Assembly: GCA_958442925.1 (NCBI GenBank)
Contig: CAUCIO010000073.1
Location: 1-10,427 of the forward strand
Direction: 5' to 3'
Origin: an uncultured Clostridium sp.
Lineage (GTDB): Bacteria; Bacillota; Clostridia; Lachnospirales; Lachnospiraceae
DNA: 10,427 bases
Below the pieces are notes generated by a model. It searched no databases and was not told the origin of the DNA. It saw only the letters and a list, made by a program, of their open reading frames with translations. A program made the position numbers and the translations under genes. Position 1 is the first letter of the stretch; every line of letters begins with the position of its first letter. This document shows, piece by piece, positions 1-6,347 of the stretch.

Positions 1-47
1 TCCCTTCATGATGACAGTTTGTTTTTTCACTGTCTCTCATAAAGGGA
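1..47 (-). terminator. Long imperfect hairpin downstream of prfA, candidate terminator
   Basis: The arms at 1-18 and 29-47 pair around a 10-base loop. There are perfect outer (TCCCTT/AAGGGA) and inner (GACAGT/ACTGTC) segments, with a small mismatch in between. It lies 30 bases past the prfA stop codon, where an operon terminator is expected. The U-tract that would follow on the minus strand falls outside the window, so intrinsic termination cannot be confirmed. On the plus strand a T7 run follows a few bases later (about 60-66), so it could also work for a gene arriving from the left. Confidence 0.5.
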
Positions 48-76
48 GCATATCATGCTTTTTTTACTGCCATTAT

Positions 77-1153
77 TTACATTTCCTCATTCAGCTTCGC
101 CAGCTTAGCCGCCTGATCTGCTGCAATCAGGCTGTCGATCAGCTCGTCTAAATCTCCGTCCATAACGGAATCTATCTTGTAGAGTGTCAGCTTAATTCTG
201 TGCTCTGTTACGCGACCCTGAGGGAAGTTGTAAGTACGAATTTTTTCAGAACGATCTCCTGTTCCGATCTGGCTTCTCCTGGCCTCGGATTCTTCATTCT
301 GGCGTCTCTCAAGCTCTAAATCATACAGCTTGGAACGCAGAAGGCGAAAGGCCTTTTCCTTGTTCTGAAGCTGTGACTTCTCTGTCTGGCTGTAGATCAC
401 AATGCCTGTAGGCATATGAGTCAGACGCACTGCAGAGTCTGTTGTATTGACACACTGTCCGCCGTTTCCAGATGCACGCATAACATCAATGCGGCAGTCA
501 TTCATATCAATCTCAATATCCACGTCCTCTGCCTCCGGCATTACGGCTACGGTAGCTGTGGAAGTATGAATACGTCCTCCGGACTCTGTCTCCGGCACAC
601 GCTGTACACGGTGTACGCCGCTCTCGTACTTGAGCTTGGAATAGGCGCCCTGGCCAGTTACCATGAATACAACCTCTTTAAAACCTCCGATTCCATTCTC
701 ATTCAGGCTGACAATCTCTGTTTTCCAGCGCTGACGCTCTGCATAGCGCACATACATACGATACAGCTCAGAGGCAAACAGAGCCGCCTCGTCTCCGCCT
801 GCTCCTGCACGGATTTCCACCATAACATTCTTGTCGTCATTCGGGTCTTTGGGAAGCAGAAGAATTTTAAGCTCCTGCTCCAGCTCCTCAATTCTCTTCT
901 TAGCGTCAGCCAGTTCTTCCTTGGCTAACTCTCTCATCTCCTCGTCAGACTCCTCCTCTAAGAGAGCAACGCTGTCCTCCACATCCTGGTGAGCCTGCTT
1001 GTAATTCTTATATGCCTCTACAATCGGAGCCAGATCCGCCTGCTCCTTCATAAGTTTTCTGAATTTCTTCTGATCCTCAACCACATAAGGATTGTTGAGC
1101 TCTTCCATCAGCTCCTCATATCGGATCAGCAAATCATCTAAACGATCAAACAT
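77..1153 (-). CDS. prfA: Peptide chain release factor 1 (RF1)
   Basis: RF1 recognises UAA and UAG stop codons in the ribosomal A site and triggers peptidyl-tRNA hydrolysis in the cytoplasm. The 358-residue length is normal for the family. The N-terminal coiled-coil region spans about residues 1-100. The PCRF segment contains GAGGDEAALFA at about 117-127. The codon-reading tripeptide is PET at 187-189, a PxT variant that, from memory, also occurs in Bacillus RF1. The catalytic GGQ is at 231-233 in the context GNGGQCVNTT, with Cys where His or Ser is more usual. The start is fixed by AGGAGG five bases upstream of ATG. It is the last gene of the DUF1385–prmC–prfA cluster, 28 bases after prmC. 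PrmC, encoded next door, is the enzyme that N5-methylates the GGQ glutamine. It appears intact. Confidence 0.98.
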   Translation of the reverse strand: MFDRLDDLLIRYEELMEELNNPYVVEDQKKFRKLMKEQADLAPIVEAYKNYKQAHQDVEDSVALLEEESDEEMRELAKEELADAKKRIEELEQELKILLLPKDPNDDKNVMVEIRAGAGGDEAALFASELYRMYVRYAERQRWKTEIVSLNENGIGGFKEVVFMVTGQGAYSKLKYESGVHRVQRVPETESGGRIHTSTATVAVMPEAEDVDIEIDMNDCRIDVMRASGNGGQCVNTTDSAVRLTHMPTGIVIYSQTEKSQLQNKEKAFRLLRSKLYDLELERRQNEESEARRSQIGTGDRSEKIRTYNFPQGRVTEHRIKLTLYKIDSVMDGDLDELIDSLIAADQAAKLAKLNEEM

Positions 1154-1181
1154 GGCAACCTCCTGTTTTATTATTCCTTCT

Positions 1182-2237
1182 TTAATCTTTCGCAGTTTCT
1201 GCCTTCACTACCCGGTCAAGCCCCGGCGCATCCTTTATTACCTGGACATTCCTGTAACCCTTCTCCTCGAGAATCCCTGTCACAGCAGTTCCCTGATCAT
1301 GGCCAATTTCAAAGTAAATCCGCCCTCCTGGCCTTAAATGCTTCCTGCACTCTTCTGACAGCTGCCTGTAAAAATGCAGGCCGTCTTCCAGGCCGTCGAG
1401 AGCCAGCCTCGGCTCATGATCCCGCACTTCCGGCTCCAGACCATCCACAACAGCCGATGGGATATAGGGAGGATTCGATGCAATCACATCGTAAAGACGT
1501 CCGTCATCCTCTGAGAACAGATCGCTCTGAAACAGAGTGAAACGGCGTTCCTCCACCTCCAAAGGGTGTCCTGTTCCCGGTCTGTTTCCCAACAGAGAAA
1601 CCCCATTACGGCCTTTCTGTTCCTCCCCCGTCCAGACAGACAATTCCATCCTCCAGGGCGTCTCCGACACTTTTTTCGCCTGGGAGCGAATTACGTTTTT
1701 CTGTATCATAAAAAGGCTTCTGGCATTCTTCAAAGCCACCTTTAAGGCTCCTTCTGAAATATCTGCCGCTGAAACACTTCTGTACCTTCCAAGGACAGCC
1801 AGGCTCAGCCCGATGCACCCGCTCCCGGTACACATGTCAAGAATCTCTATATTTCTATCCTGGCAGTCCTTTAAAATTTCTTCCACCAGAGTTTCTGTAT
1901 CCTGTCTGGGAATCAGTACCTGTTCATTGATCTGAAAAGAAAGTCCCATAAATTCCTGGCATCCTAAAATCTGCTGCAGAGGAACTCTCGAAGCTCTCCG
2001 TTCAATGCGCTCCGCAAAGACTGCCCATCCCTTTTCAAGGGTTCCCGGATGTACAGTTCTGTTTCTGTCCATCAGAAAATGAACCCGGTCTATGGAAAAA
2101 CTGTCAGAAAGCAGATACCAGGCATCCAGTCCAGCCTCTGAAACTCCAGCCTCTGAAAGCCTGGCTGCACCTGCATCCAGAAGCTCCTGCCAGGTTGGCG
2201 CTGTCTCAAAGGGATACTCTGTCACTGTACTGCTCAT
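1182..2237 (-). CDS. prmC: Release factor glutamine N5-methyltransferase with an internal insertion
   Basis: PrmC (HemK family) transfers a methyl group from S-adenosylmethionine to the GGQ glutamine of RF1 and RF2. At 351 residues it is longer than the roughly 280-300 usual for the family. Residues 14-90 form the HemK N-terminal domain. FMGLSFQI and LIPRQDTETL (96-117) are typical of the linker. The SAM-binding motif DMCTGSGCIGLSLA lies at 134-147, the acidic residue after beta-2 at D159 (AADIS), and the catalytic NPPY at 255-258. Extra length sits at about residues 173-231, between VALKNA and the QSDLF strand, where most homologues have only around ten residues. The reading frame stays open throughout, so this is an insertion, not a frameshift. 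The ATG overlaps the DUF1385 stop as ATGA and is preceded by GGAGGG, suggesting translational coupling. The prfA substrate gene follows 28 bases later. Confidence 0.95.
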   Translation of the reverse strand: MSSTVTEYPFETAPTWQELLDAGAARLSEAGVSEAGLDAWYLLSDSFSIDRVHFLMDRNRTVHPGTLEKGWAVFAERIERRASRVPLQQILGCQEFMGLSFQINEQVLIPRQDTETLVEEILKDCQDRNIEILDMCTGSGCIGLSLAVLGRYRSVSAADISEGALKVALKNARSLFMIQKNVIRSQAKKVSETPWRMELSVWTGEEQKGRNGVSLLGNRPGTGHPLEVEERRFTLFQSDLFSEDDGRLYDVIASNPPYIPSAVVDGLEPEVRDHEPRLALDGLEDGLHFYRQLSEECRKHLRPGGRIYFEIGHDQGTAVTGILEEKGYRNVQVIKDAPGLDRVVKAETAKD

Positions 2238-3235
2238 GCTTCCCTCCTGATATTTTTTGTTTCTTCCTGCCCGTTCTCCTGCTCTTCAAAAGCACTTAAA
2301 TCTGTACCCGGAAAATTCTCCCGCAGATATGCCTTCCAGTCAAACACAGCCTCTGTAGCAGCAATAGCCACCTCTATCATGGAGTCATCCGGCTCCTTTG
2401 TGGTAAGTCCCTGCATCCACATGCCTGGACGGCTCACCAGATCCATAAATTTTGAATTGCTTCGTCCGGCCAGCTGCAGAATCTCATAGGACACGCCTGC
2501 AATCACTGGAACCAGCACAATACGGCTGGCAAATCTCATCCAGACATTGTCCACCCGGACTACCATAAAGAACAGGATGCTGATCACCATTACAATTAAA
2601 ATGAAGCTGGTCCCGCACCGCTTGTGCTCCTTCGAGCTGTTTCTGACGTTCTCCACAGTCAGCGGAAGACCGTGTTCCACACAGTTAATGCACTTGTGCT
2701 CCGCCCCATGGTACATGAAGGTCCGCTTAATATCCTCCATGCGGGAAACAATTTTAATGTAGGCAATGAAAATCAGAATTCGTATTACGCCTTCTAACAC
2801 TGCCATCAAACGCTCTGATTCAATCACATTGGAAAACAGCCCTGCAATGAAAAGAGGCAGCAGCATAAAAATTCCAATGGCCATAATAAAGGACAGAACC
2901 ATCACAAAAGCCATCAGGGCACTTTCCAGCTTCTCTCCCAGAATTCTGCTCAGAAACTGTTCGATCCGCCCTGGTTCTGAATCCTCATCATCCTCAAAAA
3001 AGCTGGCGGAATAGGTCAGCGTCTTCATTCCTATGATCATGGAATCTGCAAAGCGGAACACGCCTCTGATAAAGGGAAGAGAAAACAGCCTCACCTTCTG
3101 GGTAATGCTCACATAGCGATCCCTTTTTACCTCTATTTCCTGGTCCGGTTTCCTGACTGCCACTGCATAATCATTCCTGTTCATCATCATGATTCCTTCA
3201 ATGACAGCCTGTCCTCCGATTCCTGAATATTTCAT
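2234..3235 (-). CDS. DUF1385 family membrane protein (YqhQ-like)
   Basis: This is a 333-residue member of the DUF1385/YqhQ family. The biochemical role of the family is unknown to me. I recognise the N-terminal GGQAVIEGIMM (7-17) and the conserved HGAEHK (176-181), followed by HKRCGTSF (204-211). The conserved His, Glu and Cys residues there could bind metal, but that is inference. Hydrophobic segments at about 107-134, 143-163, 211-228 and 238-256 predict a multi-pass inner-membrane protein. The start is the ATG at 3235, because AAGGAG lies six bases upstream; a longer in-frame start at 3274 lacks this support and would run into the rpmE terminator. The gene overlaps prmC by four bases. Linkage to rpmE, prmC and prfA is common in Firmicutes, but no functional link to release-factor maturation follows from the sequence. 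Confidence 0.9.
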   Translation of the reverse strand: MKYSGIGGQAVIEGIMMMNRNDYAVAVRKPDQEIEVKRDRYVSITQKVRLFSLPFIRGVFRFADSMIIGMKTLTYSASFFEDDEDSEPGRIEQFLSRILGEKLESALMAFVMVLSFIMAIGIFMLLPLFIAGLFSNVIESERLMAVLEGVIRILIFIAYIKIVSRMEDIKRTFMYHGAEHKCINCVEHGLPLTVENVRNSSKEHKRCGTSFILIVMVISILFFMVVRVDNVWMRFASRIVLVPVIAGVSYEILQLAGRSNSKFMDLVSRPGMWMQGLTTKEPDDSMIEVAIAATEAVFDWKAYLRENFPGTDLSAFEEQENGQEETKNIRREA

Positions 3236-3250
3236 ACGATTCTCCTTATG

Positions 3251-3296
3251 AAAACCAAAAAGGCTGGGTTTCATGTCTCCATTAAACCCAACCCTT
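3251..3296 (-). terminator. Intrinsic terminator after rpmE
   Basis: The arms at 3259-3271 and 3284-3296 form a 13-bp stem with two G-U wobbles and a 12-base loop. On the minus strand it is followed by TTTGGTTTT. It starts 15 bases after the rpmE stop codon. Its U-rich tail runs almost into the AAGGAG ribosome binding site of DUF1385, so readthrough past it sets how much of the DUF1385–prmC–prfA message comes from the rpmE promoter. Confidence 0.85.
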
Positions 3297-3310
3297 ATTT
3301 AGCCAAGCTA

Positions 3311-3517
3311 TTAGTTTGCGCTGATGCCGTACTTGCGGTTGAACTTGTCAATACGTCCGCGAGCAGCTGCAGCCTTCTGCTGTCCTGTGTAGAAAGAATG
3401 GCACTTGGAGCAAACCTCCACGTGGATGTCCTTCTTTGTAGAACCTGTTACGAACTCGTTGCCGCAGTTGCAGACAACCTTTGCCTGATAATAAGCTGGA
3501 TGGATTCCTTCCTTCAT
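3311..3517 (-). CDS. rpmE: 50S ribosomal protein L31 (zinc-binding form)
   Basis: L31 bridges the large subunit's central protuberance and the small subunit. The 68-residue product begins MKEGIHPAYYQ and contains two cysteine pairs (numbered from the ATG: C16 and C18, then C36 and C39). This is the zinc-binding (C+) type of L31. The start is the ATG at 3517, with AGAGG eight bases upstream. A GTG three codons earlier (3526) lies inside that Shine-Dalgarno sequence and is unlikely to be used. It has its own promoter and leader upstream and a terminator immediately downstream, so it can be expressed as a single gene although it sits between rho and DUF1385. Confidence 0.97.
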   Translation of the reverse strand: MKEGIHPAYYQAKVVCNCGNEFVTGSTKKDIHVEVCSKCHSFYTGQQKAAAARGRIDKFNRKYGISAN

Positions 3518-3636
3518 GATTTTCACCTCTCAATTTTTCTTCTGTGGTTTCCGACCACACGTACTAATGTACCAAATTTTCTGCCGCACGCTGTGCGATT
3601 CTCTGTCTGCTGTGCAGTAATTCTACCATACACAGC
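3518..3636 (-). promoter_or_regulatory. Structured rpmE leader, candidate L31 autoregulatory RNA
   Basis: About 120 bases separate the predicted transcription start from the rpmE ATG, long for a 68-codon gene. Three hairpins can be drawn: CGCAC/GTGCG with a 3-base loop at 3585-3597, GTAC/GTAC with a 4-base loop at 3561-3572, and a 6-bp stem TGTGGT/ACCACA with a 5-base loop at 3542-3558. The last lies about 10 bases upstream of the Shine-Dalgarno sequence. Structured L31 leaders are known in Firmicutes as a class. Whether this one matches that consensus I cannot judge by eye. Confidence 0.5.
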
Positions 3637-3642
3637 CTACAC

Positions 3643-3671
3643 AGTATAGCATAGAAAGCCTTTTATTGCAA
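3643..3671 (-). promoter_or_regulatory. Sigma-A promoter of rpmE
   Basis: On the minus strand the -35 box is TTGCAA (3666-3671) and the -10 box is TATACT (3643-3648), with a 17-base spacer. Transcription should start near 3636. It lies in the rho–rpmE gap, so rpmE does not depend on readthrough from rho. Confidence 0.75.
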
Positions 3672-3688
3672 GGGATTTTTTCATTTCT

Positions 3689-3719
3689 GCCGGAGAAACA
3701 CATGAATCTTTCTGCCGGC
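3689..3719 (-). other. Hairpin downstream of rho
   Basis: GCCGGAGAAA (3689-3698) pairs with TTTCTGCCGGC (3709-3719) apart from one bulged G, giving a 10-bp stem with a 10-base loop. It lies about 55 bases after the rho stop codon. No U-tract follows on either strand, so it is not a canonical intrinsic terminator. It could be a 3'-end stabilising structure or the site of pausing for Rho-dependent termination. Confidence 0.4.
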
Positions 3720-3774
3720 ACAGCACCGCCTGTTCCAGAACGATTTATTCCGCTCAGACCAGCCCATTCCAGCC

Positions 3775-5439
3775 CTAAATCCGTACTTTTTTAATCATAT
3801 CCACAAATTCCCGGTTGTTTTTCGTTCTCGCAAAGAGATCCAGGATCCGTTCTACTGACTCCTCCGGCTTAGCCGTATTCGTAGCCTTGTGAATGATATC
3901 TACCGCCTCTGTTTCCAGAGGATTTAAGAGCAGATCATCCCGCCTTGTTCCGGATTTCAAGATATCAATGGCCGGGAAAATCCGCTTTTCAGACAGCTTT
4001 CTGTCCAGAACAATCTCCATATTTCCAGTTCCCTTGAATTCCTCGTAGATTACGTCATCCATGCGGCTTCCTGTATCAATCAGGGCTGTAGCCAGGATAG
4101 TAAGGCTTCCTCCCTCTCTGATATTTCTGGCTGCTCCAAAGAAACGCTTCGGCATATGGAGAGCTGCCGGATCCAGACCTCCCGATAACGTACGGCCGCT
4201 GGCAGGTACTACCAGGTTATACGCTCTGGCCAGGCGGGTAATGCTGTCTAAGAGAATCATAACGTCCCGGCCGTGCTCTACCAGACGCTTCGCCCGCTCA
4301 ATCACCATCTCGGATACTCTCTTATGACGGTCAGGCAGCTCGTCAAAGGTAGAATAAATCACTTCCACATTCGGCCCTGTAATAGCCTCCTTAATGTCTG
4401 TTACCTCCTCCGGACGCTCGTCAATCAAAAGAATCATCAAATGCATATCCGGATGGTTGGCAGTCACTGCCTTGGCCACCTGCTTTAAAAGCGTCGTTTT
4501 TCCTGCCTTTGGCGGGGAGACGATCATACCCCTCTGTCCCTTTCCAATGGGAGACAAAAGATCCAGAACACGCATAGCAGTGGAATTTCTCATTCCTGGC
4601 ATTTCCATATGAAGTCTCTCATCCGGAAAAATCGGAGTCAGGTTTTCAAAATTCGGACGCCGCTCTACTACGCTGGTAGGATATCCGTTTACTGTCTCAA
4701 TATATAAAAGCGCCGCAAATTTCTCTGTAGCTGTCTTGATTCTTCTGCTTCCCTGTACAATATCGCCTGTTTTCAGATTGAAACGGCGAATCTGAGACGG
4801 GGCCACATACACGTCGTTATCTCCAGGCAGAAAATTTTCGCATCGGATAAAGCCGAAGCCGTCCGACATAACCTCCAGAATTCCCTTTGCCTCAATTCCG
4901 CTGTCTAACTCCTGTAAATCTGCTTTTACATCTTCTACTGTATTTTCCCTGTACTCATGGTTCCTGCCGTCCTGGTATCCACTTTCCTGATTCCTGATAT
5001 CCTGGATCCTTCCTTCACTCCTTGCGTCCCCGCGTTCTGCTGTCTGCTGGAAGCTTCCATCCTGGCTTCCGGAGTGAAAGCCGGAATTATTCTGCTGATA
5101 GCTGCGGCCAGAGGAACTTCTGTAATTATTTCCTCTGTAATTATTTCCTCTGTAATTAGAATTGTATTCATTTCTTCCATAGCTTCTCTGCTGATAGGCC
5201 CTGACTGGACGTTCTTCCGGATCTGCTGCCTTCTCTGAAACAGCCTCTGCCGGGCGCTCTCTGTGCGGTTCACTCTCCACACCCTTCTCAGATATCTGAG
5301 CAGATGTTTTATCGTCCGCTTTTTCACACAAACGCTCAATTAACTCTGCTTTTTTCAGAGTCGTCACCCCTTTAATCCCCTGCGCCTTCGCCAGCTCTCT
5401 GAGCTGAACAAGAGGCAGAGTCTGAAGTTTTTCTCTCAT
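3775..5439 (-). CDS. rho: Transcription termination factor Rho with a disordered insertion
   Basis: Rho is a hexameric RNA helicase that loads on nascent RNA and dislodges RNA polymerase. This 554-residue form is well above the roughly 420 of E. coli Rho. Residues 3-45 are the Rho_N domain. Residues about 46-182 are a low-complexity insertion: an acidic, Ala/Glu-rich part, then an Arg/Asn/Gly/Tyr/Gln-rich part with two tandem RGNNY repeats at 97-106. The cold-shock-like RNA-binding domain (EVMSDGFGFIR) covers about 186-262. The ATPase core carries the P-loop PPKAGKT at 309-315, LLIDERPEEV at 337-346, LLDSITRLARAYN at 396-408, the Q-loop region GRTLSGG at 415-421, and DTGSRMDDVIYEEFKGTGN at 455-473. 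The start has AAGGAG nine bases upstream. It has its own promoter with a long leader. Confidence 0.98.
   Translation of the reverse strand: MREKLQTLPLVQLRELAKAQGIKGVTTLKKAELIERLCEKADDKTSAQISEKGVESEPHRERPAEAVSEKAADPEERPVRAYQQRSYGRNEYNSNYRGNNYRGNNYRSSSGRSYQQNNSGFHSGSQDGSFQQTAERGDARSEGRIQDIRNQESGYQDGRNHEYRENTVEDVKADLQELDSGIEAKGILEVMSDGFGFIRCENFLPGDNDVYVAPSQIRRFNLKTGDIVQGSRRIKTATEKFAALLYIETVNGYPTSVVERRPNFENLTPIFPDERLHMEMPGMRNSTAMRVLDLLSPIGKGQRGMIVSPPKAGKTTLLKQVAKAVTANHPDMHLMILLIDERPEEVTDIKEAITGPNVEVIYSTFDELPDRHKRVSEMVIERAKRLVEHGRDVMILLDSITRLARAYNLVVPASGRTLSGGLDPAALHMPKRFFGAARNIREGGSLTILATALIDTGSRMDDVIYEEFKGTGNMEIVLDRKLSEKRIFPAIDILKSGTRRDDLLLNPLETEAVDIIHKATNTAKPEESVERILDLFARTKNNREFVDMIKKVRI
5120..5158 (-). 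repeat. 15-bp tandem repeat encoding RGNNY in rho
   Basis: Two perfect 15-base copies (5120-5134 and 5135-5149) and a 9-base partial copy (5150-5158) lie in frame. On the minus strand each full unit encodes Arg-Gly-Asn-Asn-Tyr or a rotation of it. Because the unit is a multiple of three, gain or loss by slippage would lengthen or shorten the disordered segment of Rho without a frameshift. Confidence 0.9.
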
Positions 5440-5683
5440 ATACCACTTCTCCTTATTCTGTTATTCACGCTGCTGTTTGTCATATTTGTTATGGTTTCTT
5501 GCTAAATTCCTGCCACTCCGGCTGTACTTTTTGATCTGGATACGCCAAAAACAGCGGCTGCATTGAATTTATACGATTACTTACTTTCTGGGGATTGTAT
5601 AGAATTAAGACGGGTCCCAGCTTCAACATACAGAAGCCTGCTGCTGTCTGCCTCAGACAGAGCATTCTTTTATGCCTTTGCAC
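5440..5683 (-). promoter_or_regulatory. Long 5' leader of rho
   Basis: This stretch holds no convincing gene. From the predicted start point near 5683 to the rho ATG is about 244 nt. It contains a perfect 7-bp hairpin CTGTCTG/CAGACAG (5644-5660) close to the 5' end of the transcript, and the Shine-Dalgarno AAGGAG at 5449-5454. Rho autoregulates through its own leader in E. coli. A similar role here is inference based on leader length only. Confidence 0.5.
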
Positions 5684-5689
5684 AAAATT

Positions 5690-5718
5690 ATTATATACTA
5701 TTCTTTCAGGAATTGCAA
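5690..5718 (-). promoter_or_regulatory. Sigma-A promoter of rho
   Basis: On the minus strand the -35 box is TTGCAA (5713-5718) and the -10 box is a perfect TATAAT (5690-5695), separated by 17 bases. Transcription should start near 5683. The promoter is back to back with the mgsA promoter region, with only about 14 bases between their -35 boxes. Confidence 0.75.
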
Positions 5719-5731
5719 AGATTTTATACTT

Positions 5732-5770
5732 TTTTCACACCTGCTTTACGCAAATATGATATGATATGAT
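5732..5770 (+). promoter_or_regulatory. Candidate promoter of mgsA with ATGAT repeats
   Basis: TTTTCA (5732-5737) and TATGAT (5755-5760) are spaced by 17 bases and precede mgsA. ATGAT occurs three times in tandem (5756-5770), so TATGAT is also present at 5760-5765 and 5765-5770. Alternative -35 boxes such as TTCACA (5734-5739) or TTTACG (5745-5750) fit the spacing less well. Which pair is used cannot be decided from sequence. Confidence 0.4.
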
Positions 5771-5811
5771 AAAAGAGGTAAGTAAAATATTCATCGAAAG
5801 GAATGGTAACT

Positions 5812-6276
5812 ATGGATTATCTGACAATGACTATTGGAAAACAGAAAAACATCGCTCTGATTGCCCACGATCAAAAAAAGCACGAGCTGATTGACTGGTG
5901 CAACGCTCATAAAGAAATATTAAAACATCATTTTCTCTGCGGAACCGGAACCACAGCCCGTATGATTACAGAGGCTACAGGACTGCCTGTGAAAGGTTAC
6001 AACAGCGGTCCCTTAGGCGGAGATCAGCAGATCGGCGCCAAGGTCGTAGAGGGACGGGTTGACTTCATCGTCTTCTTTTCCGATCCTCTGACAGCGCAGC
6101 CTCACGACCCGGATGTAAAGGCTCTGCTTCGTATCGCCCAGGTGTACGACATTCCCATTGCCAACAACAAGGCGACTGCTGACTTCCTGATTACCTCCAG
6201 CTACATGAATTCAGAATATGAACATAGGGTAATCAACTTCCAGGAAAACATCGCCAAAAGAGCTAAAAATTTATAA
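5812..6276 (+). CDS. mgsA: Methylglyoxal synthase
   Basis: MgsA converts dihydroxyacetone phosphate to methylglyoxal and inorganic phosphate, a bypass of lower glycolysis that relieves sugar-phosphate build-up. From the ATG at 5812 the product is 154 residues, close to the E. coli enzyme (152). The key residues fall at the same positions as in E. coli: H19 and D20, the catalytic D71 within GPLGGDQQ, D91, H98 and D101 (FFSDPLTAQPHDPDVKAL). The start at 5812 is preferred because AAAGGA (5797-5802) then lies nine bases upstream; the ATG at 5803 would directly abut it. It is the only plus-strand gene in the window, divergent from rho and convergent with rplA. The gene appears monocistronic, with a strong terminator ten bases after its stop. 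Confidence 0.97.
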   Translation: MDYLTMTIGKQKNIALIAHDQKKHELIDWCNAHKEILKHHFLCGTGTTARMITEATGLPVKGYNSGPLGGDQQIGAKVVEGRVDFIVFFSDPLTAQPHDPDVKALLRIAQVYDIPIANNKATADFLITSSYMNSEYEHRVINFQENIAKRAKNL

Positions 6277-6285
6277 ATATGTCAT

Positions 6286-6334
6286 AAAAGCGGAGTCCTT
6301 TCCTGGAAAACTCAGGAAAGGACTCCGCTTTTTT
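6286..6334. terminator. Bidirectional intrinsic terminator between mgsA and rplA
   Basis: A perfect inverted repeat has a 15-bp G/C-containing stem (6290-6304 with 6314-6328), extended by A/T pairs, and a 9-base loop. It is followed by six T on the plus strand and preceded by four A, which read as U on the minus strand. It should end both the mgsA transcript and the rpmG–rplA operon transcript. Confidence 0.95.
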
Positions 6335-6347
6335 ATATCTGCCGCAA

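Noticed and set aside
587..595. PET in place of the E. coli PAT stop-codon tripeptide in RF1
   Set aside because: PxT variants including PET are, from memory, normal in Firmicute RF1, so this does not imply altered stop-codon reading.
416..928. 170-codon plus-strand open frame opposite prfA
   Set aside because: prfA is certain on the other strand, and this frame has no start signal or recognisable domain.
3684..3718. Direct repeat TTTCTGCCGG (3684-3693 and 3709-3718) considered as a target-site duplication
   Set aside because: Only 15 bases separate the copies, and the sequence is better explained as a hairpin after rho.
4935..5339. 134-codon open frame on the minus strand inside rho
   Set aside because: It is an alternate frame of the rho insertion, whose biased codons keep other frames open. 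It has no ribosome binding site and encodes no recognisable protein.
5489..5683. 64-codon frame in the rho leader, considered as a leader peptide
   Set aside because: Its GTG start coincides with the predicted transcription start and lacks a ribosome binding site. The internal ATG at about 5665 also has none.
5563..5769. 68-codon plus-strand frame ahead of mgsA
   Set aside because: It runs through both the rho and mgsA promoter regions, has no clear ribosome binding site and resembles nothing I recognise.
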